Below are positions 8,077 to 15,595 of a stretch of 64,000 nucleotides of DNA, one piece after another. Origin of the DNA: Candidatus Thalassarchaeum betae (GTDB lineage Archaea > Thermoplasmatota > Poseidoniia > Poseidoniales > Thalassarchaeaceae); assembly GCA_003193925.1 (NCBI GenBank), contig PSPG01000001.1, positions 1 to 64,000 on the forward strand. The letters are read 5' to 3'. Numbering within the stretch: the first letter of the stretch is position 1; every line of letters begins with the position of its first letter. Made by a program: the position numbers and the translations under genes. The notes beneath the pieces are model-generated. The model saw only the letters and a program-made list of their open reading frames with translations, did no database searches and was not told the DNA's origin.

Positions 8077-8628
8077 TCAGTAGTCCTGCAATTCATCGGC
8101 AGCCGCCGAGAGCCTGTCCCGGGAGTCGCTGCCGAGATGGAAGAGGAACGGGTCCTCCTCGCCCATGATGTTCTTCAAGGAGGATATCGTCCGTGCCCAG
8201 ATCTCCTGCTCGGAGTTCCACACCAACCAGCGCTCGATGAAATCACAGTGACGTTGGATCTCCTCGTCTTCAGGAGCCATTCGTCGGAGGATGGCGTTGG
8301 TCTGGGCAAGGAGTATCCCAAAAGGTGCATTGAGTTTGTAGGTGGTGAACGGGTTGCGCTCCTGTACGATAGTTAGGTGCTCGCGCCACAGGCCTAGGGT
8401 GGCGTCGTAAACCCTGCCAATCAGTAGCACAATCAGAATGACTGAGGCACCGATGCCGAATAGCCCCCAGTAGGTCATTTTGATACCGGCCATCGTCGAT
8501 TCGGCCTCGAACCTCCAACTGACGTAGGGCCAGATCAGTAGCGTCAGGGTGCTGGCCCAGAAGCCCATCGAGATGAGGGTCTGGCTCTGTTGAACCCGCC
8601 AGTACTGACGCATGAACCACTTCTTCAT
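8077..8628 (-). CDS. Membrane protein of unknown function, two helices
   Basis: 183 residues; no family recognised. Two hydrophobic segments lie at about 17-37 (SMGFWASTLTLLIWPYVSW) and 50-70 (YWGLFGIGASVILIVLLIG), separated by a short loop. The rest (about 75-183) is a soluble, helix-rich, tryptophan- and glutamate-containing cytoplasmic domain ending AAADELQDY. The N-terminus MKKWFMRQYWR is basic, consistent with an inside position. It follows LX and precedes the APS kinase fusion on the same strand. Nothing in the sequence points to a reaction. Confidence 0.7.
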   Translation of the reverse strand: MKKWFMRQYWRVQQSQTLISMGFWASTLTLLIWPYVSWRFEAESTMAGIKMTYWGLFGIGASVILIVLLIGRVYDATLGLWREHLTIVQERNPFTTYKLNAPFGILLAQTNAILRRMAPEDEEIQRHCDFIERWLVWNSEQEIWARTISSLKNIMGEEDPFLFHLGSDSRDRLSAAADELQDY

Positions 8629-8766
8629 CGTATTCGTCCCCTTGTGACTCTCCTTTCACCGTTGCGCGTCTGCGTCTGGTGGAACGCGCTTCTGATGCCC
8701 ATCTTTTCTTGGAAGTTTGCGGCTTTCGGCTTCATCAATCATGTAGTTGGGATGATTCGAATGGTC

Positions 8767-8994
8767 TCAGTTGCCGCGGAAGTGGGCAACCACAACCGGG
8801 GCAATGGAGTCCGAGGGATCGATTTCCACTAGTGAATCGATTTTGACGAATCGACGGGGGACACCGTGTCGGCTGCCGAAATTTGAGTAGACTCGGTGCC
8901 AAGCGTCCTCCTCGTCGGCAGCGACGAAATCGATTGTGAATTCCTGACTCCTCTTCCCACTAGGGAAGCTGCCGATTGCGCGATAGGCCTTCAT
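8767..8994 (-). CDS. rplX: Large-subunit ribosomal protein LX (L18Ae/L20e family)
   Basis: 75 residues from the ATG. The pattern MKAYRAIGSFPSGKRSQEFT, then a helix AADEEDAWHRVYSNFGSRHGVPR and a strand FVKIDSLVEI, is the LX/L18Ae ribosomal protein fold, including the conserved S(x)HG(V)xR turn. A GTG 12 bases upstream is possible, but a TATA box centred 27 bases before the ATG would place transcription start at the ATG itself, favouring a leaderless mRNA. In many archaea LX directly precedes prefoldin alpha and ftsY; here three other genes lie in between. The protein sits on the large ribosomal subunit surface. Confidence 0.88.
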   Translation of the reverse strand: MKAYRAIGSFPSGKRSQEFTIDFVAADEEDAWHRVYSNFGSRHGVPRRFVKIDSLVEIDPSDSIAPVVVAHFRGN

Positions 8995-9018
8995 GGCGCG
9001 GGCCACCTGCGGTCTCGG

Positions 9019-9024
9019 TATAAA
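9019..9024 (-). promoter_or_regulatory. TATA box of the LX gene (leaderless)
   Basis: TTTATA on the minus strand in GC-rich DNA, centred about 27 bases upstream of the LX ATG. This is the usual archaeal TATA-to-start distance, so the transcript would begin at or next to the start codon with no leader. Confidence 0.55.
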
Positions 9025-9130
9025 CGCGACTAGCGCGGTGCGGCCCGATTCGGGTTCATTCGGCTAGGAGGGCCGGGCCGGGTCCCTCAAGGTTCAATAG
9101 CGGATGCTCGAGGATGCTCGATGATTGGAT

Positions 9131-9592
9131 ATGAGGGATGGTAAGCCCGGCCAGGACGCCGAGCAAGAAGAAGTGCGGGGTGTGGCGGCCAGACTCTCGG
9201 ACATCCCCTCGGAGCGCCTTGTCGAGGAGGTCGTCTCCGTCTGGGACGAACTCATACGAGTTGAGGAGGATCTGACTGTCTCCCGACAGCGAGCTCGGGC
9301 GTTGGAGGTGGAACTGGGAGCGCGGGGGGATGATGGTTTGATGCGTGCCAGGCTAGCTGAACTGGAGGAAGTGCTCAGAGTTGCAGACGCAAGAGTTTCC
9401 CAGATGGAGGGTCTTCTTGAGAATGAACGGCGTAGGCGGGCCGATCTCGAGGAGGGTGCTGGTCGGGGGCGGGTGGAGGAACTACAGGAGGAGAACGCCC
9501 GTCTGCTTCGTAGTGAAGAGGAGCAGATGATGCTCATCCTCGATATGGAGGCCCAGATCGATCGTCTTGTCTCGGAACTCGAGGAGGGTTAG
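9131..9592 (+). CDS. Coiled-coil protein of unknown function
   Basis: 153 residues from the ATG (MRDGKPGQDAEQ...). Nearly the whole protein from about residue 30 is charged, Glu/Arg/Leu-rich heptad-like sequence, for example LEELEEV-type and LVSELEEG segments, so a long parallel or antiparallel coiled coil is expected. There is no signal peptide, membrane helix or catalytic motif. It stands alone on the plus strand between LX and GGGP synthase, and its stop codon shares four bases with the stop of the converging GGGP synthase gene. A structural or partner-binding role is plausible but unproven. Confidence 0.65.
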   Translation: MRDGKPGQDAEQEEVRGVAARLSDIPSERLVEEVVSVWDELIRVEEDLTVSRQRARALEVELGARGDDGLMRARLAELEEVLRVADARVSQMEGLLENERRRRADLEEGAGRGRVEELQEENARLLRSEEEQMMLILDMEAQIDRLVSELEEG

Positions 9593-10404
9593 GCGCCGTT
9601 CATCTCGTTGATGAACTGAGTGAGAACTTGGTGGAGCTCGTCGGCGTCGTCGAACTCCTCGGCGAGATTGCCGGTGATAATCCAGTCGGCGCCAGCCTCA
9701 GCAGCCAGCCTCGCGGTTTTCCCATCGCGGATGCCGCCGCCAACCACCAGCGTCAGGTCGCAGGCCTCCTTGGCACTCTGGATAAGATTCTGTGCGACTG
9801 GATGGGAGGCCCCGCTCCCGGCTTCCAAGTAGAATATACGGAATCCATATGATTCCGCCGCCATCGCATAGGCCTTGACGCGCTCATCATCTTCAGCCTC
9901 GATGAGAGAGGCTTGGCCGACCTGCCCCGCCCGGCCGCCGGGAGCGCAGATGACGTATCCCATGGGGAGGGCTTCAATCCCGGCTTCCCTGATGAACGGA
10001 GCCCCCGCAGTCTGCTCCTCGATAAGGAACCGTGGGGAAGTGCTGTTCATCAGCATCATGAATGTGATCCCATCTGCAGCGGGGGAAAGAGCCGCTGCCC
10101 CTTGAGGGAACAGGATGATTGGAACCTGCCACTCCCCCTCATCGAGAGAAGAGTCTTGGCTCGAGGCCCAGGTGATCAGTTCCAACGCCTCGCGTATCGC
10201 TGTGATGGTATCGTGCACGTTATCAGTATCAGTCCCAGAAGAACCCCCCACCAGAATCATCCGACTACCTGCTGACACGGCTGCCACACAGCGCTTCGCG
10301 GCAACCTCAGCGCTCTGATCGGCGGGGTCGATGAGGATTGCGTGCCTCGTCCCGCCGCTGCGGTCGCAGACATATGCCAAGACCCAACTCTCCTCATTGG
10401 TCAT
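9589..10404 (-). CDS. Geranylgeranylglyceryl phosphate synthase
   Basis: Forms the first ether bond of archaeal lipids from glycerol-1-phosphate and geranylgeranyl diphosphate. 271 residues, TIM barrel. Motifs include HAILIDPADQ (about 21-30), the glycine-rich ILVGGSSGTD (about 51-60), the phosphate-binding YLEAGSGA, VVGGGIRDG, and a terminal GADWIITGNLAEE. All are characteristic of the GGGP/heptaprenylglyceryl phosphate synthase family. The ATG has an AGGAGG-like ribosome-binding site upstream. Genes for a flavoprotein-like protein and a ferredoxin lie upstream on the same strand. The best evidence, together with the reductase near 28 kb, that the host is archaeal. Confidence 0.95.
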   Translation of the reverse strand: MTNEESWVLAYVCDRSGGTRHAILIDPADQSAEVAAKRCVAAVSAGSRMILVGGSSGTDTDNVHDTITAIREALELITWASSQDSSLDEGEWQVPIILFPQGAAALSPAADGITFMMLMNSTSPRFLIEEQTAGAPFIREAGIEALPMGYVICAPGGRAGQVGQASLIEAEDDERVKAYAMAAESYGFRIFYLEAGSGASHPVAQNLIQSAKEACDLTLVVGGGIRDGKTARLAAEAGADWIITGNLAEEFDDADELHQVLTQFINEMNGA

Positions 10405-10437
10405 GAGTCATCCTCCTGAGTGTTCCATCTAAGGGTT

Positions 10438-11100
10438 TCAGCCAGGCCTCTTCCTCTCACAAGCAATAGTCGCTTTCTCGACCCCGGTTCTGATATCATC
10501 AATCAAACTGGAAGTGGGGTCGTCGCCGGTCCAACTCATTCTCTGAATCCATTGGACGTCTCTCGGCTCGCTCTCACACCACCAGACCTCTACCGTCCCA
10601 TCGACCCTAATCCCGCTGAGGCAGTCTCCCCCCAGAACGATGGTGTCGCACACACCCCCCTTCCAAATTGCCCCTTCCTCCCTAGCCCCAAGACAATCAA
10701 CCACTTGTTCGAAATGGATTGAGCCGGATCCCACCTCACCACCTCCTTGAAAGGACACCGGGCCGGAAGAAGTACCCACACTCACTGAGCAGCCCCGAAG
10801 AAGAATAGTTCCTCCCCTCTTCCCAAAGCATGTCATCAGAGACTTCAGCAACCATGAGCGCCGCACCGCGGAGCTCTCTCCATTTGGCTGTTGAGACCCC
10901 AGATTCCCATACCAATCCTCAGGAATTCCTCCCCACTCCTTGAATTCCACCAACCCAGGACTCTCCCCCTCCTCTGGAAATCCTACTTCCGCATCCTCAG
11001 TAATCAGAGAGATTTGGTATTCCGGTTTCTGATCGAGAATACTGTGCGCACAAGCCACTCCCTCTAATGTTGAGCCGATGACTGCTATTCTTGGCTTCAT
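10438..11100 (-). CDS. Small FAD/NAD-binding (Rossmann) protein, substrate domain missing
   Basis: 220 residues from the ATG that overlaps the ferredoxin stop (ATGA). The N-terminus KPRIAVIGSTLEGVACAHSI is a beta-alpha-beta nucleotide-binding fold, but the glycine pattern is GxxxxG rather than GxGxxG. A segment RRSWLLKSLMTCFGKRGGTILLRG resembles the conserved region of geranylgeranyl-reductase/lycopene-cyclase-type flavoproteins, followed by VVDCLGA where these proteins normally have a second FAD contact. At 220 residues it is about half the usual size and lacks a recognisable substrate domain. Coupling to the ferredoxin suggests an electron-transfer partner role, possibly in lipid saturation; this is inference. 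Base composition is lower in GC than neighbouring regions. Confidence 0.65.
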   Translation of the reverse strand: MKPRIAVIGSTLEGVACAHSILDQKPEYQISLITEDAEVGFPEEGESPGLVEFKEWGGIPEDWYGNLGSQQPNGESSAVRRSWLLKSLMTCFGKRGGTILLRGCSVSVGTSSGPVSFQGGGEVGSGSIHFEQVVDCLGAREEGAIWKGGVCDTIVLGGDCLSGIRVDGTVEVWWCESEPRDVQWIQRMSWTGDDPTSSLIDDIRTGVEKATIACERKRPG

Positions 11101-11306
11101 CCAATTACACCCCTCGGATCTATAGATAGAGCGAACACCGGACATGCCGGGATACACAGCTTGCAGTGGGTGCAGGATGATTCATGCACGTACACCATCA
11201 GCCCCTCAAGTGTCAGAGCATCCACAGGACAGAGTGCCACGCAGGCAGCGCAGCCGAAGCAGCGATCCTCATCGACGTTGAAGAGGTGGCCTGGGATTCT
11301 CCCCAT
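11097..11306 (-). CDS. 2[4Fe-4S] ferredoxin
   Basis: 69 residues with two complete cluster motifs, CFGCAACVALCP (about 16-27) and CTHCKLCIPACP (about 45-56), each CxxCxxCxxxCP. This is a bacterial/clostridial-type low-potential electron carrier. The last bases overlap the start of the downstream flavoprotein-like gene by four, so the two are translationally coupled. In archaea such ferredoxins can supply electrons to geranylgeranyl reductase; whether this one does is inference from the neighbouring lipid gene. Confidence 0.9.
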   Translation of the reverse strand: MGRIPGHLFNVDEDRCFGCAACVALCPVDALTLEGLMVYVHESSCTHCKLCIPACPVFALSIDPRGVIG

Positions 11307-11328
11307 GAGACTCCGATGCGTGCCACTC

Positions 11329-11338
11329 TCAAATAGTG
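11329..11338 (-). promoter_or_regulatory. Possible TATA element of the ferredoxin operon
   Basis: The minus strand reads ACTATTTGAG, centred about 27 bases before the ferredoxin ATG, the spacing expected for a leaderless transcript. The 249-base divergent region 11307-11555 also contains AT-rich stretches near 11430-11455 that could drive the opposite gene; nothing else was recognised in it. Confidence 0.4.
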
Positions 11339-11555
11339 CCCTACCCCTGAATTTCCATTAGAACTGAATATCGATGGGGAAGATTCGATTGGGAGGTCAC
11401 CCATCTATCAATTTCGATAGTCATGTCGTTTATGCAAGCTCAAGACAATAACTATTCCGTACTACAGACTGTTCCCTGGTTGAACCACCCCATTCTGTAG
11501 TGGAAATCGACGGGGGGTCCGGTTGCCTGATGAAAGATGACCACCCCGGAGGCTC

Positions 11556-12863
11556 GTGGTGTTGTACACGCCGGGGCGCACGAGTTCATATCCCAAGGAT
11601 CCCGTGGAGAGCGGTTTACGGGCATTCTTCCTTGGCGGGGGTAATGAGGTTGGCAATGTCGGTTGCATACTCGAAGACCGCACTGGGACGAGATTACTAA
11701 TCGATTATGGGCTGTTACCATCAAATCCGCCAAAATATCCCAGTGAGTGTCCGGCAGTGGAACATGCCATCATGACTCACAGCCATATCGATCACATCGG
11801 TATGGCGCCTTGGCTGGTAGGGCATCATGGAGTGACGTTGCATGGGAGTAGGCTTACTGCTAAACTCTCAGAAATCATGTGGAGGGACACTTACAAGGTA
11901 TCCAGCATCGAAGGCTATCCTCTAGCTTGGGATCGACGGGATCTGGACGAAGCCCTGGGGTCATGGGAGACACATGAGTTGGGGGAGTGGTTTGAGATTG
12001 GGGCTTGGAGGTGCCGCTTCCATCGAGCTGGACACATTCCAGGAGCTGTGATGGTGGAGATCGAGACACCAGAGTTGCGGGTTCTCTGGTCGGGTGATAT
12101 GGATACCCGATCGACTCCGAATACTCTAGGCGCAAGACCCGTGGTTTGTGACGTTCTATTTCTCGAGGGAACCTATGGGGGGAGGGAGCACCCACCACGA
12201 GCAGAGGAGGAGAGCAGATTCGTAAGAAAGATCCAGTCGATAGTGGACCGAGGAGGCGTCGCAATGGTCCCAGCTTTCGCTTCAGGAAGGGGCCAAGACA
12301 TTCTCCGTATACTGCATCGTGAGGCACCGCATCTTGAGGTCCACTACGATGGGATGGGAACTCGTGTGACCTTAGATTGGATGGAGCACCCGGATTTCAT
12401 CCGCGAGGCCGCCGGACTACACAAGACATGGAGATGGTGCCGACGTGTTTCGAGCAAGTCCGATCGGAAGAAAGCCCTCGACGCTGACGTCATCGTGACA
12501 ACCAGTGGGATGCTCGACGGAGGACCGGTTATTTGGTATCTCAATCGGCTGCGACACAGTTCGGCTAACGGAATTCTCCTGACCGGCTACCAGGCCGAGG
12601 GCTCCGGCGGGCGGATGCTGCTCGAGAGGAGGAAACTACGCATCTTCGGCAGGATCACTCCTGTGGAACTCGAAGTCGATCAGTTCACCCTCTCCAATCA
12701 CGCAGGGCACTCCGAACTCTGCTCCTTCGCCCGCGACTGCGCGCCCAAGCATCTGGTTATTTTCCACGCGGATCAGGAGGCTCGTGAGGCGCTCTCTGAA
12801 GAAATTGCACAGGAAATGAAGGTTCACTTACCAGTGAATGGAACCGAACTTCGGCTATCTTAA
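11556..12863 (+). CDS. Beta-CASP metallo-beta-lactamase ribonuclease (CPSF73-like)
   Basis: 435 residues from GTG (a second GTG three bases on has better spacing from the GGAGG site). Metallo-beta-lactamase motifs: FFLGGGNEVGN, THSHIDHIG (zinc ligands), HIPGA, WSGDMD. Beta-CASP motifs: EGTYGGREH, PAFASGRGQDIL and TTSGMLDGGP, with the final NHAGHSE histidine. This is the archaeal CPSF/RNase J group acting on RNA, as endonuclease or 5'-3' exonuclease. It lacks the N-terminal KH domains of archaeal aCPSF1, so it belongs with the shorter aCPSF2-type proteins. Lies in the lower-GC stretch and is divergent from the ferredoxin operon. Confidence 0.88.
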   Translation: MVLYTPGRTSSYPKDPVESGLRAFFLGGGNEVGNVGCILEDRTGTRLLIDYGLLPSNPPKYPSECPAVEHAIMTHSHIDHIGMAPWLVGHHGVTLHGSRLTAKLSEIMWRDTYKVSSIEGYPLAWDRRDLDEALGSWETHELGEWFEIGAWRCRFHRAGHIPGAVMVEIETPELRVLWSGDMDTRSTPNTLGARPVVCDVLFLEGTYGGREHPPRAEEESRFVRKIQSIVDRGGVAMVPAFASGRGQDILRILHREAPHLEVHYDGMGTRVTLDWMEHPDFIREAAGLHKTWRWCRRVSSKSDRKKALDADVIVTTSGMLDGGPVIWYLNRLRHSSANGILLTGYQAEGSGGRMLLERRKLRIFGRITPVELEVDQFTLSNHAGHSELCSFARDCAPKHLVIFHADQEAREALSEEIAQEMKVHLPVNGTELRLS

Positions 12864-12957
12864 TTCCAAATCCCCCACGAACTATTGATAGGCTGCACCA
12901 GACTCACGTGAAACACTCAGGCGAGAGCCTAGGTACAATGGAAAAAAAGGTGAAAAA

Positions 12958-14397
12958 ATGGAAGCATTAGATCGACAATTTGGAGTGACAGAAGCGGGAA
13001 GCACTGTCGAAGGAGAAATTAGGGCTGGGGTTACGACATTCCTGACAATGGCGTATATCCTATTGGTTAACCCAGCCATGCTCTCCATCGCAGGGATTCC
13101 CTTCGATGACGCACTGTTCGCGACGGCAATAGCCGCCTTCGTGGGCTGTGTTGTAATGGGGTTGTATGCGAACCTACCGTTCGCACTGGCCCCTGGAATG
13201 GGACTGAATGCGTACTTTACGTTCGCAGTGGTCCTCGGTATGGGCATATCTTGGCAGGTAGCCCTAGCCGCTGTGTTCGTTGAGGGCATACTGTTCCTGG
13301 CAATGTCGTTGCCAGCAATCCCTGTGATTGGGGGTTGGAGATCGATAATGATCAACTCGATCCCGACGGATCTGAAGATAGCCACGGGAGCCGGTATCGG
13401 CATGTTCCTGGCGATCATCGGCCTTCGAGAGATGGGGTGGATTCAGGACGACGGAGCCACCTTGGTCAATCTCGGGGCGACGGAGTCGTTCACGTACGAC
13501 CACGGCGCACTCATTTCGATGGTCTGCCTCATCGCGATAGCCGTGATGATGGCTCGAGGCATCAATGGCGCGATTATCATCGGTATCGGTGTAGCTTCGG
13601 TCTGGGGTTGGGCTACTGGGGCATACGACCCCTACAACGACTACATGGCCGGCGGTGCTGGTTTTGGCTCTGCATATGCGGAGTGGCCATCAGCTGCGGT
13701 CGGATTCGTTGGCTTGCCTGAGGAATCCCTCTTCGCGGCCACTGGGGCTCTGGGCGACATCGGCGGCGATGTGCCACTTGGTGACTTCATGCTAGTGATG
13801 ATCACCTTCCTGTTCGTCGACATCTTCGACACGGCCGGGACCCTCTACTCTGTGGGTCGCCAGGCCGGCTACGTCGATGAGAACGACGAGCTGATGAACT
13901 CTGACGAGGCATTCGTGTCCGACGCTGCAGCAAGCATAGTCGGCGCACTCTGCGGAACCAGTACGACGACGACCTACATCGAGTCGGCTGCCGGAGTCGA
14001 GGAAGGCGGAAAGACCGGACTGGTAGCAGTGACTGTGGGTGTTCTGATGCTCTCAGGACTGTTCTTCTCAGACCTGTTCCAAGCTGTCCCGACATTCGCG
14101 GCCGCCTGCGCTCTGGTAATCATCGGCGCTCTGATGATGCGCCAAGCCGCTGACATCAACTGGATGGACAAGGAGATGGCTCTGCCAGCTTTCCTGACCA
14201 TCTGCCTGATGCCCTTCACATATTCCATCGCGGATGGAATCGCTTGGGGCATCATCAGCTATGTGGCTATCAAGCTAGGCATGGGTAAGATGGATGAGCT
14301 GAACCCAGTCATGTGGACGCTGTTCGCACTGATGGCGATGTTCTACCTCGGACCCGGCGATCAGTCGACTTTCGAGTACCTACTCGGAAACCTCTGA
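12958..14397 (+). CDS. Purine (adenine/guanine/hypoxanthine) permease, AzgA-type NCS2
   Basis: 479 residues, about 12-14 membrane helices. Family motifs include GVTTFLTMAYILLVNP near the N-terminus, APGMGLNAYFTF (about 78-89), FVDIFDTAGTLYSVGRQAG (about 285-303) and GTSTTTTYIESAAGVEEGG (about 330-348). These are AzgA-type xanthine/uracil-family signatures, indicating proton-linked purine base uptake. The adenine phosphoribosyltransferase gene follows 80 bases later on the same strand, which suggests import and immediate conversion of adenine to AMP. The AT-rich gap before the gene (12864-12957) probably holds its promoter. Confidence 0.93.
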   Translation: MEALDRQFGVTEAGSTVEGEIRAGVTTFLTMAYILLVNPAMLSIAGIPFDDALFATAIAAFVGCVVMGLYANLPFALAPGMGLNAYFTFAVVLGMGISWQVALAAVFVEGILFLAMSLPAIPVIGGWRSIMINSIPTDLKIATGAGIGMFLAIIGLREMGWIQDDGATLVNLGATESFTYDHGALISMVCLIAIAVMMARGINGAIIIGIGVASVWGWATGAYDPYNDYMAGGAGFGSAYAEWPSAAVGFVGLPEESLFAATGALGDIGGDVPLGDFMLVMITFLFVDIFDTAGTLYSVGRQAGYVDENDELMNSDEAFVSDAAASIVGALCGTSTTTTYIESAAGVEEGGKTGLVAVTVGVLMLSGLFFSDLFQAVPTFAAACALVIIGALMMRQAADINWMDKEMALPAFLTICLMPFTYSIADGIAWGIISYVAIKLGMGKMDELNPVMWTLFALMAMFYLGPGDQSTFEYLLGNL

Positions 14398-14477
14398 GCG
14401 GGAATTACGTAACGGGAAACTTGGGCCTGACGGCATAGCCTGAAGGCCCAAGCCCCTCCCCCGACGGAGCGGGTAGC

Positions 14478-15020
14478 GTGTCTGACGAGTTGCTCCAGAG
14501 CCTGAGGAACACCGTACGCACGGTGCCGGACTTCCCGATTGAAGGGATCATGTTCCGCGACATCACCCCCGTGCTTGGTGACCCGGGCCTCCTGTCACGC
14601 GTCACCAATCGTTTCGCTGAAGATATGGGGGGCCTGGGCTGGCGACCCGACGCGGTCGTCGGTCCAGAGGCCCGTGGTTTCATCTTCGGCCCCCTCCTCG
14701 CGGCCAAACTGGGAGTCGGTTTCATCCCGGTCCGCAGATCCGGCAAACTCCCAGCCCCGACCAGGCAGGTCGAGTACAATCTCGAATACGGCACCAACAC
14801 TCTCGAGATGCATGACGACGCAATATCACCCGGACAGAGGATCGTGGTGATTGACGATTTGCTGGCCACCGGGGGGACCGCGGCTGCATGCGTCGAATTG
14901 ATCGAGGCAGCCGGAGCTGAGGTGATGGGCTCGCTGTTCGTGATAGAGTTGATTGGATTGGGGGGTAGGGAGCGCTTGGCCCCCACGCCCGTCCACGCAC
15001 TGGTCGAGTTCCCAGCATGA
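14478..15020 (+). CDS. apt: Adenine phosphoribosyltransferase
   Basis: 180 residues from GTG. Salvages adenine plus PRPP to AMP. The FPIEGIMFRDITPVL region, GPEARGFIFG, and the PRPP-binding motif IVVIDDLLATGGTAAA (about 120-135) are all typical of bacterial/eukaryotic-type Apt. Length matches the family (170-180). It forms a salvage unit with the upstream permease. The stop overlaps the first possible codons of the next open frame, whose real start is further downstream. Confidence 0.95.
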   Translation: MSDELLQSLRNTVRTVPDFPIEGIMFRDITPVLGDPGLLSRVTNRFAEDMGGLGWRPDAVVGPEARGFIFGPLLAAKLGVGFIPVRRSGKLPAPTRQVEYNLEYGTNTLEMHDDAISPGQRIVVIDDLLATGGTAAACVELIEAAGAEVMGSLFVIELIGLGGRERLAPTPVHALVEFPA

Positions 15021-15079
15021 AAACTCCAACAACATCCCGATTTCTTCAAAGGGACTCGGTGTTTGCATGGGGCGTTAGC

Positions 15080-15595
15080 ATGGCGCGCAAACCCCCTCCC
15101 CCACCTCCTCCACCTCCAAAGGGGAAGAAGGGGCCCCCACCTCCCCCACCCCCACCTCCGAAGGGGAAGAAGGGGCCCCCACCTCCTCCCAAGGCGAAGA
15201 AATCACCACCACCAAAGCCGAAGAAGACCGCCCCAGCTCCACCTAAAGGGAGGAAGCCGCGCCGAAGGAAGGGTAAACGGCCCGCAGCCAAGGGAGCGAA
15301 GACGACTCAGAAAGGCAAACCTAGGAAGAGGGGTCGGAGGATTCGAATCAAGTTGGGCCTCAGGCAGTCCAGAATCAGAGAGCAGAAGGATTCCTATGAG
15401 GACCAGATGGGATGGACAGTCACACAGCAGGTTCTCGAGCCCTTCGAGGACCTCGAGTCCCAAGAATCCGACATCCTAACCCACCAGTGCTCGATGTGCG
15501 GCTCGATAATGCAGATTCCCCACCCCAAGCGCGAGCGATACAAGGTCATCTGCGCCTACTCTGAGTGCGGCCACGAGGACATGATAGGATTCTGA
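15080..15595 (+). CDS. Proline/lysine-rich protein with C-terminal zinc ribbon
   Basis: 171 residues from ATG (in-frame ATG at 15017 overlaps apt and is less likely). Residues 5-57 are repeated runs of six to nine prolines separated by KGKKG or KAKK blocks. Residues 58-100 are strongly basic (KGRKPRRRKGKRP and similar). The C-terminal 40 residues form a zinc ribbon with Cys137, Cys140, Cys158 and Cys163 (CSMC and CAYSEC). The basic linker suggests nucleic acid or ribosome contact, and the ribbon a structural zinc. No family is recognised. It follows apt and converges with the TauE/SafE gene with no spacing. Confidence 0.75.
   Translation: MARKPPPPPPPPPKGKKGPPPPPPPPPKGKKGPPPPPKAKKSPPPKPKKTAPAPPKGRKPRRRKGKRPAAKGAKTTQKGKPRKRGRRIRIKLGLRQSRIREQKDSYEDQMGWTVTQQVLEPFEDLESQESDILTHQCSMCGSIMQIPHPKRERYKVICAYSECGHEDMIGF
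15092..15187 (+). repeat. Proline-codon low-complexity repeat
   Basis: C-rich tract encoding (P)n-KGKKG twice in near-identical units (ccaaaggggaagaag / ccgaaggggaagaag blocks), followed by a third diverged unit. Synonymous differences between units show it is translated and not a recent perfect slippage product. Confidence 0.7.

Noticed and set aside
15080-15595. Proline tract as a sequencing or assembly artefact
   Set aside because: Frame is kept through to a good zinc ribbon, and the repeat units differ by synonymous changes.
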